This document shows positions 1 to 8,174 of a DNA stretch of 49,072 nt, piece after piece. Source of the stretch: CAZDQL01 sp964507325 (GTDB taxonomy: Bacteria; Planctomycetota; UBA1135; GCA-002686595); assembly GCA_964507325.1 (NCBI GenBank), contig CAZDQL010000043.1:1-49072 (forward strand). Direction: 5' to 3'. The number at the start of each line of letters is the position of its first letter. Position 1 is the stretch's first letter. The position numbers and the translations under genes were made by a program. The notes below the pieces were generated by a model. That model was not told where the DNA came from. It did not search any database and worked only from the letters and a program-made list of their open reading frames with translations.

Positions 1-1203
1 GCTGCTCCTCCCCCCCTGTGGCGATCCTCCCCCCACCACCCTCCAGGAGAGGCTCGACAGCCAGCCCGGCTTCTGGTTCGAGGCTCGTCCCACCCTGGAA
101 CAGACCGCTCGCATGCGGGAGCTGGCCCAGATCGGCTACGCCGACGGCTACCGACCCGCCCACGAGGAAACGGGAGTCGTCATCCACGATCCGGAGCGCG
201 CCCTCCCCGGACTGAACCTCTACTCCTCCGGACATGCCCCGGAAGCCTTGCTGGTCGACATGTCGGGCTCCGTCCTGCACCGCTGGTCCCACGCCTACCA
301 GGACCTCCCGGGCGCGCCCCCCATGGAGCACTCCAGCCAGGACACCTGGCGCAGGGTACGCCTGCGCGACGACGGCTCCCTGCTCGCGATCCACGAGGGC
401 CTGGCTCTGATTGCCCTGGACCGGGACTCCGAGCTCCTGTGGTGCTTTCCGGGGTTCGCCCACCACGACCTCGAAGTCCTCGACGACGGTCGCATCCTCA
501 CCCTCACGCGCCGACCTGAGATCCTCTCCCGCCTCAACCCCCGCGATCCGATCCTGGTCGACTCGATCGCGATCCTGTCCCCCCAGGGGGAGCTCCAAAG
601 GCAGGTATCGGTCGTGCGCTGCCTCGCCAACTCCCGCTGGCGGAAGGAGTTGGTTGCGGCGGCTCGACGGGGTGGGGACTGCCTGCACACCAATGCGGTG
701 AGCATGCTCGACGGTCGCCAGGCCCACCTGGACCCCGCCTTCGCCGCCGGCAACGTGCTGGTCTCCATTCGGGAGTTGGACGCCGTCGGCGTGATCGATC
801 TCGATGCGGAACGCTTCGTGTGGTGGTCGACGGGGATTGGCGCGCAGCCCACGACCCGCGCCTGCTCGATGACGGGCACCTCCTGATCTTCGACAACATG
901 GGCCACGAGGGCTATTCCCGCGTGCTCGAGCTGGATCCGATCAGCGGCGCAGAGCTCTGGTCCTGGGCGCCCGAACCTCCGGAGACCTTCTTCTCGGTCT
1001 TCTGCGGCAGCGCCACCCGACTCGCGGGGGGCAACACCCTGGTGACGGAGAGCTGCAACGGGCGCGCGTTGGAAATCACTCCCGACGGGCAGGTGGTGTG
1101 GGCGTTCATCTCCCCCCACCGCGCGGGGAAGGAGGGGGAGCTGGTCGCGGCGCTCTTCGAGGTGACGCGCCTGCCCACACCGCCGGTCTGGCTGGAGAAG
1201 TAA
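1..1203 (+). CDS. Arylsulfotransferase (ASST)-family protein, 5'-partial and frameshifted
   Basis: The reading frame is already open at base 2, so the start lies outside the window. It runs to about base 830 and resumes one frame back until the TAA at 1201-1203. The two halves join into one family-typical protein: before the break are CLHTNAVSML and VLVSIREL, and after it HDPRLLDDGHLLIFDN and SRVLELDP. These match the beta-propeller core of arylsulfotransferases (LH.N, S.R and HD..LL..G...FDN motifs), which move sulfate between phenolic compounds or related acceptors outside the cytoplasm. The break lies in the G-run near 829-834: one missing G turns STG-DW into STG-IG. It may be a true mutation or a homopolymer sequencing error. 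A Cys after a Leu-rich stretch at the extreme left could be the end of a signal peptide, but it is cut off. Substrate unknown. Confidence 0.75.
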
Positions 1204-1256
1204 GGCCTGCGCTCAAGACCTCCGTCCGCGACGGCCGACCAACGAGGCCAACCGTC

Positions 1257-2027
1257 ATGCTCTTCCGCAAACGCAAGCAGCCGGCCGAGCGTCCCACGGA
1301 GAGACGCATCTACTACCGGCCCCTCCCAGTGGATCCCGAGACCCTCTCTGCCCTCCTACAGGCACCGGGAGGATGGCCCGTCGAGGCCCGCGTGCACGAT
1401 CTGACGCTCGGGGGCGTCGGTCTCCTGGTGCACTTCGCCCAAGACCCGAATCTCGCAGAGGGGGACGTCGTCGACATCGAGATGCGCTGCCGGAGCCAGG
1501 ACTGGACGATCCGCACCCCCGCCCAGGTGCGCCATCAGCACCAGGCCGACGAGCTGCACTTCCACTACGGTCTGCAGTTCCTGAACATGGGCAACCTCTA
1601 CGCCCAGATGGAGGAAGCCTTCGGGCGCTACTTCAACCGGCGTAACGGCGTGCGCGTCAAGCCGCAGCTCGATCGGGAGCTGACCGTCGGCCTGCGCTAC
1701 GAGCACCACTCCATGCGCGGGCCGCTGCACGACATCTCCGCCAGCGGGATGGGGATCAGCCTCGGGCACGTCGAGGCCGCTCCCCTGCGGCTCGGGGGAG
1801 AGGTCAAGCTGCGCTTCACGCTGCCCGACGGGAACACCCCGCTCGAGACGTACGGCACGATCCAGCACAAGCGCCAGCTCGGACAACGCGACTACATCGG
1901 CCTGGAATTCGATCTGACGCGGTCCAGTGCTCTCACGGAGCGCGCCCAGGAGCTGCACGACTACCTCGACAGCCGCCTGAAAGCGATGGCCGCCTTCCAC
2001 CAAAAGCTCGGAGCCAGCGGCGGCTGA
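1257..2027 (+). CDS. Tandem PilZ-domain protein (probable cyclic-di-GMP receptor)
   Basis: A 256-residue soluble protein with two PilZ-like domains. The first has RIYYR (RxxxR) near residue 17 and DLTLGG (DxS/TxxG) near residue 45. The second has RNGVR near residue 124 and DISASG near residue 160, followed by the usual LGGEVKLRF strand and YIGLEFD ending. PilZ domains bind cyclic-di-GMP through these two motifs, and the second copy is textbook. There is no attached enzyme or membrane segment, so it is probably an adaptor or effector. The frame stays open upstream to 1098, but the ATG at 1257 is preferred: it clears the preceding gene, has GAGG about 10 bases upstream, and gives a natural N-terminus. 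The target is not evident; the polysaccharide genes further right are candidates by inference only. Confidence 0.88.
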   Translation: MLFRKRKQPAERPTERRIYYRPLPVDPETLSALLQAPGGWPVEARVHDLTLGGVGLLVHFAQDPNLAEGDVVDIEMRCRSQDWTIRTPAQVRHQHQADELHFHYGLQFLNMGNLYAQMEEAFGRYFNRRNGVRVKPQLDRELTVGLRYEHHSMRGPLHDISASGMGISLGHVEAAPLRLGGEVKLRFTLPDGNTPLETYGTIQHKRQLGQRDYIGLEFDLTRSSALTERAQELHDYLDSRLKAMAAFHQKLGASGG

Positions 2028-2096
2028 CGGCAGCGGGCCCCAGCGGGCCGCTTCTGGATCAGCGCACCATCACCGAGGGCGGGGTGGCACAATGGG

Positions 2097-2810
2097 GTGA
2101 TGCGCACCCTCTCGTCCCTCTGCGTCTCGCTCACCTGGCTGGCTGCCGCCTGCGCTGCACCCGCTGCAGCGCCTGACGGCCCCATCGACGAGCAGCCGGT
2201 CCGCGAGGGACTGAATACCGCCTTCCTCGAGGAGGATCTTCGCATCGACGAGTGGGTCGCGCGCTTCGAGCTCGAGTCACGCGAGATCGCGGCCCAGCGC
2301 TCGGAGATCGTGGCCGAGCTCGCGCTCGAAGCGGGGGAGGAGGTGGCCGACATCGGAGCGGGTACGGGACTCTTCCTGGTGCCCCTGAGCGAGGCGGTGG
2401 GCGACGAGGGCACCGTCTACGCGGTCGAGATCAGCCCCGGCTTCGTCGAGCACCTGTCGGAGCGGGCGCACACCGAGGGCCTGGTCAACATCGAAGTGGT
2501 GCTGTGCACCGAGCGCGAATGCCTGCTCCCCAAGCGGGCGATCGACGTCGCCCTGATCTGCGACACCTACCACCACTTCACGTATCCGCGCACGACCCTC
2601 GCCAGCCTGTACCACGCCCTCAGACCCGGCGGTCGCCTCTTCGTGATCGATTTCGAGCGCATCCCCGGCGTCTCCAGCGAGTGGCTCCTGGGACACGTGC
2701 GGGCGGGCGAGGAGCAGGTGATCGCGGAGATCGAGGAGGCGGGCTTCAGCTTCGAGGGAGAACGGGAGGTGGGGCTGGTCGACAACTACATGCTGCGCTT
2801 CGAGCGCTGA
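2097..2810 (+). CDS. Class I SAM-dependent methyltransferase with lipoprotein signal peptide
   Basis: A 237-residue protein. Residues 1-20 form a hydrophobic signal ending in a lipobox-like LAAAC. The Rossmann core follows: motif I is VADIGAGTG near residue 84, an acidic residue ends the next strand (VYAVEIS near 108), and LRPGGRLFVIDFE near 175 is the usual post-motif. These are hallmarks of class I methyltransferases (Methyltransf_11/25 type). Start options are GTG at 2097 and ATG at 2100, which differ by one residue. The predicted export is odd, because SAM is a cytoplasmic cofactor; similar signal-peptide-bearing methyltransferases are annotated in other bacteria without clear function. 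The gene is convergent with the next one, with a gap of only a few bases. Substrate unknown. Confidence 0.8.
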   Translation: MMRTLSSLCVSLTWLAAACAAPAAAPDGPIDEQPVREGLNTAFLEEDLRIDEWVARFELESREIAAQRSEIVAELALEAGEEVADIGAGTGLFLVPLSEAVGDEGTVYAVEISPGFVEHLSERAHTEGLVNIEVVLCTERECLLPKRAIDVALICDTYHHFTYPRTTLASLYHALRPGGRLFVIDFERIPGVSSEWLLGHVRAGEEQVIAEIEEAGFSFEGEREVGLVDNYMLRFER

Positions 2811-2815
2811 CGCGC

Positions 2816-3718
2816 TCACCTCGGCAGCGGGCTTCCCGGCCTCCACCCCGCTCGTCGCAGCCATTCGATGCGCGCGCGAGCGGTCTCCTCCTCGGACCCG
2901 GCGAAGACCAAGACGAGGTCGCCGGGAGCGCTGCGCTCGAGCGCCGCGTCGAGATCGGGCCCCGCGTCCGGCTCCAACCCCGCCAGCCGAGCGCGCTCGA
3001 CCAGCGTCGCCCCCCCCAGGCTCGCACTCAAACACAGGAGGCGTCGCCGAGCCGCGGGCAACTCGGCCGCCGTCCGCAGGGCGGTCTCGGCCGCCGACAC
3101 GTCGCTGGCGGCGTCGAAGAGCAGGGTCGCCCCGCCCAAGGTGATGCGTGCAGGGGGCGGGGCGCTGAGCAGGCCGTGGCGGATCGCGCCCAGCGGCAAG
3201 CCCAAGGCCACACCCGCGCCCAGCGCCAGGAGCGCGTTCGAGAGCTGATCCCGGGCGGCCCCACCCAACGCGAAGGCGAGGTCGGTGGCGTTCACCAAGG
3301 GCTGGCGCTCCTCCCCGGCGCAGAGCTCCAGCATGCCCTCGGCGAAGAGGCAGGCGTCCCCTCCGCGATCGAGGTGCTCCAGGACCACTGGATTGCGTGG
3401 ATCGAGGCTGCACCAGGTGATCGGAGCGGACTCCAGGGCTCCCCGGCGGCGACTCTCTGGATCGTCGGCGTCGAGCACCAGTCGCTCGGCGGACCGGGCT
3501 GCTTCGAAGGCCGCGCGGGCGGGGATCGGTGCTTCGCCGACCCCGGCGATCACCGCCACCTCCGCCAGGGGGAGCGCCACGACTCCCCGCGCGAACTCGC
3601 GCGGATCGATCTCGATCAGGTGCACGGCGCGCTGGTTCGCCTCACAGACGCCGGCCACCAGGCGCGCCAAGGCCGCGCGCCTCACGTCTCCCGTGACCAG
3701 TACCTGTGTATCCGCCAT
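2816..3718 (-). CDS. Degenerate Mur ligase / cyanophycin synthetase C-terminal-like protein
   Basis: About 300 residues (ATG at 3718; a GTG at 3736 would add six). The middle and end follow the Mur-ligase part of cyanophycin synthetase (CphA): VLDADDP (family LNADDP), SLDPRNP, HLDRGG, then LALGGAARDQLSNALLALG, matching the family's LGG.A..N..NALAA helix. The N-terminus starts as the family does with LVTG, but the ATP-binding loop expected next (GTNGKTT) reads GDVRRAA, so the P-loop Gly-Lys-Thr is lost. The part matching the catalytic-Glu and His region is also replaced. The amide ligase reaction therefore seems impossible; a structural or binding role, or decay, is more likely. It lies downstream of the 5'-nucleotidase gene on the same strand, with a perfect hairpin between them. 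CphA-like homology is recalled from family patterns, not searched. Confidence 0.6.
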   Translation of the reverse strand: MADTQVLVTGDVRRAALARLVAGVCEANQRAVHLIEIDPREFARGVVALPLAEVAVIAGVGEAPIPARAAFEAARSAERLVLDADDPESRRRGALESAPITWCSLDPRNPVVLEHLDRGGDACLFAEGMLELCAGEERQPLVNATDLAFALGGAARDQLSNALLALGAGVALGLPLGAIRHGLLSAPPPARITLGGATLLFDAASDVSAAETALRTAAELPAARRRLLCLSASLGGATLVERARLAGLEPDAGPDLDAALERSAPGDLVLVFAGSEEETARARIEWLRRAGWRPGSPLPR

Positions 3719-3736
3719 GCTCAGTTCGCCCGACAC

Positions 3737-3765
3737 CCCTGCGCAGAGAGTAGCGCTGCGCAGGG
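3737..3765. promoter_or_regulatory. Perfect 10-bp inverted repeat (hairpin) between two minus-strand genes
   Basis: CCCTGCGCAG at 3737-3746 pairs perfectly with CTGCGCAGGG at 3756-3765 around a 9-base loop. It sits between the stop of the 5'-nucleotidase gene (3806) and the start of the Mur-ligase-like gene. No T-run follows on the minus strand, so it is not a standard intrinsic terminator. It could be an attenuator, an mRNA processing or stability element, or a protein-binding palindrome. It abuts the GTG at 3736, which argues for the ATG at 3718 as the true start. Confidence 0.5.
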
Positions 3766-3805
3766 CGAAGACAAGCAGGGTCTCTGCGGGTTGCGGGTCA
3801 GGACG

Positions 3806-5329
3806 CTAGCGGAAGCGGTTCTCGGTGGGCGGCGCGAGCTCACCTCCGGCGAAGGCCTCCTCGAGCAGGTCGCGCAGCAGTATGGGATCCACCTGCCGCT
3901 CATGCGCCTGGGCCAGGATTTCGAACCCGTCGCCACCGGCGGCGTTGAAGCTGTTGGCGGTGACGGTGTAGCGCCCCGCGGGATCGAGGGGAGCGCCAGC
4001 GATCAGGATGCTCTGCACTTGCGGTCGGCCCTGCGCCCGGGAGATGCCGACCAGCATGCCGCTGAACTCGAAACTGCGCCCGCCCTCCCCTTCCAGCGAG
4101 GAACGCATCAGCTCCTCGAGCTCGCTCCCACTGATGGTGACCGTCACCAGGTGGTTGTCGAAGGGCAGCAGTTGGAACAGGTGACGCCGTGTCACCGGAC
4201 CCGCGAGCAGGTTCGCGCGCAGCCCCCCCCGGTTTTGGATGGCGACGTCGGCGCCGGTGCGCGCGCGCATCACGTCGGTCACCAGGTTGCCCGAGGGCGA
4301 GGTCACGTAGCGGTCGTGACCGCGGGGGAGATCTCCCGTGAGACGGCCGACCACGACCCCCATCGCGGCCTCGCTGCGCTCGACGAGGGCGGCGCAGGCC
4401 CGCTCGACGGCGGGGTTGCGGTGACGCTCGGCTGGCTCGTCGTAGAGCTCGATCAACCGGCAGCGGATGTCGGTCACCTGTCGAGTCGTGGCATCGAACC
4501 AGACGTCGACGCGCCCCAGGGCACTGGCCTTGGCGCCCGCCTGCACGATCAGGGTCTCCCCCACCTGCACGCCGTTGCGCAGGAAGCTGTGGGAGTGGCC
4601 GCCGACGATCAGGTCCAGAGCGGGGTGGGCGCGAGCCAGGTCCTGGTCCCCACCCACGCCGACGTGGGTGATGGGCAGGACCCAGTCGACTTCGGCGTCC
4701 AGGCCGTGCATCAGCTCGGTCAGCACCTCCGCGGGCTCGCGCCAGGTGAGCTCCCCCGCCGAGGGATGGGTCATCTGGGGGGTGTGCGTCGAGCAGAATC
4801 CGACCAGCGCGATCCGAAGCCCCAGGCGCTCCACGACGGCCAAGGGGCGCGTCCCCGGAAGACCCTCCCCCGCCGAGTCACGGGCGTTGGCGAGCAGGGC
4901 GGGCGGTTTCACGGCGGCCAGGTGTTCGAGCAGGACGTCGGTCCCGTGGTCGAACTCGTGGTTGCCCACGACCATCACGTCATAGGGGATCTCGTTGAGC
5001 GCGGCCAGGAATGCAAGGCCGTCCTCGATGCGCCCCTCGGGGGTGCCCTGCCACCAGTCTCCGGCGTCGATCACCAGCGTCTGCGCGCCTGCGCGCCGCG
5101 CCGCCTCCAGCTCCCGCTCGACGGCCGCCGCCAGCCGCGCGAGCCCCCCCGAGGTGGGCAGGGGGTCGCGGTCCTTCAGCCAGGTGGCCAGGCGCGGCAC
5201 GACCTGTCCGTGGACGTCGTTGGTGTGGAGGATGACCAGGTGCAGTCGCTCCTCGCCCGCACCGACGGCGGGACGCAAGAGGAGCAGGGCCAGGAGCGCC
5301 AGCAGGGCGCGTCGGGTGAGGAGGCTCAT
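3806..5329 (-). CDS. Secreted 5'-nucleotidase / UshA-family metallophosphoesterase
   Basis: A 507-residue protein from ATG 5329 (a GTG at 5338 would add three). An N-terminal TRR followed by a Leu/Ala-rich stretch and AVGAG is a signal peptide, possibly of Tat type. The metallophosphatase domain (about 30-300) shows all metal-ligand motifs: HTNDVHGQ, DAGDWW, GNHEFDHG, ITHVGVGGDQ and GGHSHSF. The C-terminal nucleotidase domain (about 330-490) has GNLVTDVMR, NRGGLR, LLPFDNHLV and ANSFNAAGGDGF, which form the substrate pocket in UshA relatives. It should hydrolyse nucleotides or related phosphate esters in the periplasm, for nucleoside or phosphate salvage. Length is normal for the family. It may be co-transcribed with the Mur-ligase-like gene downstream and diverges from the beta-helix gene across a GC-rich gap that carries an inverted repeat. 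Confidence 0.92.
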   Translation of the reverse strand: MSLLTRRALLALLALLLLRPAVGAGEERLHLVILHTNDVHGQVVPRLATWLKDRDPLPTSGGLARLAAAVERELEAARRAGAQTLVIDAGDWWQGTPEGRIEDGLAFLAALNEIPYDVMVVGNHEFDHGTDVLLEHLAAVKPPALLANARDSAGEGLPGTRPLAVVERLGLRIALVGFCSTHTPQMTHPSAGELTWREPAEVLTELMHGLDAEVDWVLPITHVGVGGDQDLARAHPALDLIVGGHSHSFLRNGVQVGETLIVQAGAKASALGRVDVWFDATTRQVTDIRCRLIELYDEPAERHRNPAVERACAALVERSEAAMGVVVGRLTGDLPRGHDRYVTSPSGNLVTDVMRARTGADVAIQNRGGLRANLLAGPVTRRHLFQLLPFDNHLVTVTISGSELEELMRSSLEGEGGRSFEFSGMLVGISRAQGRPQVQSILIAGAPLDPAGRYTVTANSFNAAGGDGFEILAQAHERQVDPILLRDLLEEAFAGGELAPPTENRFR

Positions 5330-5350
5330 GGGCCGCACAGTGTGCCGCGG

Positions 5351-5399
5351 CCGGAGGCGGCGGGGGGCCTTTTTTCGACTCCCCTCCCCCCGCCTCCGG
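5351..5399. promoter_or_regulatory. Inverted repeat with internal T-run in a divergent intergenic region
   Basis: CCGGAGGCGG (5351-5360) and CCGCCTCCGG (5390-5399) are perfect 10-base arms. Between them lie a G-run, TTTTTT (about 5370-5375) and a C-run that can extend the pairing. The gap separates the divergently transcribed 5'-nucleotidase and beta-helix genes, so an operator for one or both promoters is as likely as a terminator-like structure. No clear -35/-10 pair was found. Confidence 0.35.
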
Positions 5400-5431
5400 G
5401 GATCGGTCTAGGGTCGGAGTGGAGGCCTTGC

Positions 5432-6652
5432 ATGACGACTCGCTGCACCACCGTTCTCGCCCTGCTACTGACCATCCTGGGAGCTGACGCCCGCGCCCAG
5501 ACGACGATCCACGTGCCGCGCGATCAGCCCTCGATCCAGGCGGCGATCGACGCCGCCAGCAGTGGAGACACGATCCTGGTGGCGCCGGGGCGCTACTTCG
5601 AGAACCCCTTGGTGGACGGCAAGGTGCTCACCATCCGTGCCATGGTCGGCCCCGCGGCGACCACGATCGACGGCGGCGACCTCGAAACCGTCGTGCGCAT
5701 GTGGAGCGGGGCCGACGGGGTGCTCGCCGGGTTCACCTTGACCAATGGCGACGCTCCCAGCTCAGGCGGAGGCCTGCGGATCCTGGATTCGAGCCCCCGC
5801 ATCGAGGGCTGTAGGATCGAACACAACACGGCGCTCTCCGACGGCGGAGGGGTCGCGATCAGTGGCGGAGGGCCGACGCTCGTGAACTGCATCGTGCGCG
5901 GGAACGGCACCACCTACTGGGACGGAGGGGGCATCCACCTCGGCTTCGCACAGGGGACCGTGATCACCAACTGCACCGTGGTCGACAACCACGTGCCCAA
6001 CGACGGCTGGGCCGGCGGGATCTGGGACAACAACGAAGACGCCACGATCTCCAACTGCATCGTGCGCGACAACCAGTCGGGGTGGTCCGACTGGGACATC
6101 GGCGCCGGACCGGGGACGGTCATCCAGTACACCAACTACGGGGAGTCGTTCGGCACCAACGGCAATTTCGACGAGCCCGCGAACTTCGTCGATCAGGCGG
6201 GTGGAGACCTGCACCTGAAGGGGATCTCGACCAGCCGTGATCGGGGCCTGGCGAGCGCACCCGGTCTGCCGACCACGGACTACGACGGCAACCCGCGCCA
6301 GGTCGGGGCTGCAGTCGACGTGGGAGCGGACGAGTACGCACCCTACGCGTACTTCGTGGGGGTGCCGACACCCGGTCAGATGGTGACCGTGCGTGCAGCC
6401 GGAGCGACGGCGGGAGCGCAGGCGGTCGTCTGGGGTAGCACCGCCCTGCGTCCGGTGCCGGTGACGACACCCTGGGGGGACTTCCACCTCAAGAACCGGC
6501 GCTTCGGCCTCTTGAGCGCCTCGGTCGGAGCCGAGGGGTGGACGGAAGCCTCCTGGAGCGTCCCGGCGACCCTGCCGGCGCCGAGTTGGCTCTTCGCCCA
6601 GGGCCTGGTCGACTGGCAGATGACCCCCCCCGCCGGCGATCTGGTCGAGTAG
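5432..6652 (+). CDS. Secreted right-handed parallel beta-helix protein
   Basis: 406 residues from ATG 5432, with GGAGTGGAGG just upstream as ribosome site. A signal peptide covers about residues 1-23 (ending DARAQ). From about 25 to 285 the sequence has the opening TIHVPRDQPSIQAAIDAA and then regular turns rich in GG, N and short hydrophobic strands (for example SSPRIEGCRIEHN and PTLVNCIVRGN), typical of pectate-lyase-like beta-helices. NPRQVGAAVDVGADEY near 286-302 is the usual end of such domains ('choice-of-anchor Q' type). The last 100 residues form a separate domain with a strand-rich pattern that I associate with planctomycete secreted proteins. No catalytic motif is recognisable, so it may bind rather than cleave carbohydrate. 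It is convergent with the flippase gene, 19 bases apart. Confidence 0.82.
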   Translation: MTTRCTTVLALLLTILGADARAQTTIHVPRDQPSIQAAIDAASSGDTILVAPGRYFENPLVDGKVLTIRAMVGPAATTIDGGDLETVVRMWSGADGVLAGFTLTNGDAPSSGGGLRILDSSPRIEGCRIEHNTALSDGGGVAISGGGPTLVNCIVRGNGTTYWDGGGIHLGFAQGTVITNCTVVDNHVPNDGWAGGIWDNNEDATISNCIVRDNQSGWSDWDIGAGPGTVIQYTNYGESFGTNGNFDEPANFVDQAGGDLHLKGISTSRDRGLASAPGLPTTDYDGNPRQVGAAVDVGADEYAPYAYFVGVPTPGQMVTVRAAGATAGAQAVVWGSTALRPVPVTTPWGDFHLKNRRFGLLSASVGAEGWTEASWSVPATLPAPSWLFAQGLVDWQMTPPAGDLVE

Positions 6653-6671
6653 CCGGGCTCGCGGGGCGCGA

Positions 6672-8174
6672 TCAGGTCAGGCGCCCCTTGGAGCGCAGGA
6701 TCTGCCGCACGCTGCGCAGCGTCTCGAGCAGCAGTTCCCGGTTCACCGCCAGGGTCACGAGGGTATAGACGCCGACCCCCACAACGATGCTCGTCACCAG
6801 GCGCAGGGCCACGTGCCAGGACTCCGCGAGGCCCGAGCGCACCGCCATCACCGCCAGCATCATCACCAGCGAGGCAGCGGTCGTGCGGGCCAGGGGTCCC
6901 AGGATCGGTGCGGCTGGGCAGCGTGCCACGCGCGCACCCAGGATCAGCCCGACGGTGCAGGAGGTGAGCGTGGGGATCAGCACGGCCCAAGCGATCGCCT
7001 GCGCTCCGCTGCGCCCCAGGAGGAGGAGCAACCCGAGCAGCAGCGCCTCGCGCCCCGCCACCACCCACATGACGGTCCCCGGCCGACCGAGGGCCAGCAG
7101 CAGGGGGCGCGAGATGGTGCCGACGGACAGGGCCATGCCGTAGAAGGCGAGCACCTGGATCAGGGGCGCCATGTCGCTCCATTTGCCCCCGTACACCGTC
7201 ACGACGAAGTCGGGTGCCACGCTGGCCAAGCCCACGGCGGCGGGGAAGGCCACCAGGGCCAGCATGGCGATGGTGCGGGCGTAGGAGGTGGCCACCGCCT
7301 CGAGGTCGTCCTGGATGCGCGCGAAGGCGGGGAAGGCGATGCGGTTGGTGATGTTGCCGGTGGGCTTGGAGGGGGCGGTGCACAGGTTGAAGGCCACGCC
7401 ATAGCTCCCGAGGCTGGCTCCCCCCGCGATCTTGCCCATGAACAGCTTGTCCACGGAGCGGTGGAAGGCCTGCAGGAAGGCGCTGCCCCACAGCCACTTG
7501 CCGTAGTCGAAGAGCTCCTTGGCGATGCGCCAGCGGAACTGCAGCCCCGGTCGCCACTCGGCGGCGCGCATCAGGAGCACGGCACGCACGGCGCGCTCCA
7601 CTAACTGACCGACGACCAGGCTCCAGACCCCCATCCCCAGGGCGGCGCAGAGGATCGCCACCAGCGCGTAGCCGAGGGTCCCCGCCATCTCGATCGTCGC
7701 CGAGACTCCGAACTCGAGCCGCTTCTGCAGGAGCGTCGCGGGAGTGACGGTGAGGCCCTCCAGGAGAAAGATCCCCAGCATGGCGCGCAGCACGGGGGTC
7801 AGCCCCACGACCTTCTCGAAGTAGGTCGCCAGCCACGGCGCGGCGATCCACCCCGCCAGGAAGAGCGCGCCGTTGGCACAGATCAGGATCCAGAAGACGG
7901 TGTCGGCGGCGAGCTGGAGGTCGCGCTCACCGCGGTCCTTGCGGTGGATGAGCGCCTGGCTGAAGCCCACCTCGCGGAAGGCGGACATGGCGAAGATGGT
8001 GGTCAACGCCATGGTGACCAGGCCGAAGTCCTCCCGGGTCAGGAGCCGCGCCAGGACGACGGTGACCCCCAGTCGCAGGAGGTTCCCCGCCCCGAGCGAG
8101 ATCCCCATCCACTTGACGCCGAAGTGGACGGCGCTCCCCCCGTCCGTCGATCGACCTCCGCCGCTGTCGGTCAA
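6672..8174 (-). CDS. Wzx/MOP-type polysaccharide flippase (lipopolysaccharide biosynthesis protein)
   Basis: A 500-residue integral membrane protein with about 12-14 hydrophobic segments. The N-terminus has ISLGAGNLLRLGVTVVLARLL and LTREDFGLVTMA, a hallmark of polysaccharide exporters in the MOP superfamily (Polysacc_synt_3, WzxC/TuaB-like). Later family features include FDYGKWLWGSAFLQ, DKLFMGKI and a central amphipathic region before the second half. It would flip undecaprenyl-linked oligosaccharides to the periplasmic face. The start is TTG at 8174, overlapping the stop of the upstream glycosyltransferase (TTGA), which suggests translational coupling. The first 22 residues are polar and less certain. 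It is the only flippase in the window, so it may serve the Wzy-type locus to the right although it lies outside that block. Confidence 0.9.
   Translation of the reverse strand: MTDSGGGRSTDGGSAVHFGVKWMGISLGAGNLLRLGVTVVLARLLTREDFGLVTMALTTIFAMSAFREVGFSQALIHRKDRGERDLQLAADTVFWILICANGALFLAGWIAAPWLATYFEKVVGLTPVLRAMLGIFLLEGLTVTPATLLQKRLEFGVSATIEMAGTLGYALVAILCAALGMGVWSLVVGQLVERAVRAVLLMRAAEWRPGLQFRWRIAKELFDYGKWLWGSAFLQAFHRSVDKLFMGKIAGGASLGSYGVAFNLCTAPSKPTGNITNRIAFPAFARIQDDLEAVATSYARTIAMLALVAFPAAVGLASVAPDFVVTVYGGKWSDMAPLIQVLAFYGMALSVGTISRPLLLALGRPGTVMWVVAGREALLLGLLLLLGRSGAQAIAWAVLIPTLTSCTVGLILGARVARCPAAPILGPLARTTAASLVMMLAVMAVRSGLAESWHVALRLVTSIVVGVGVYTLVTLAVNRELLLETLRSVRQILRSKGRLT

Noticed and set aside
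2252..5431. A 1466-residue plus-strand frame reaching into the beta-helix gene
   Set aside because: The part before 5432 overlaps a methyltransferase gene on the same strand and two recognised minus-strand genes, and has low-complexity composition. Only the portion from ATG 5432 is a real gene.
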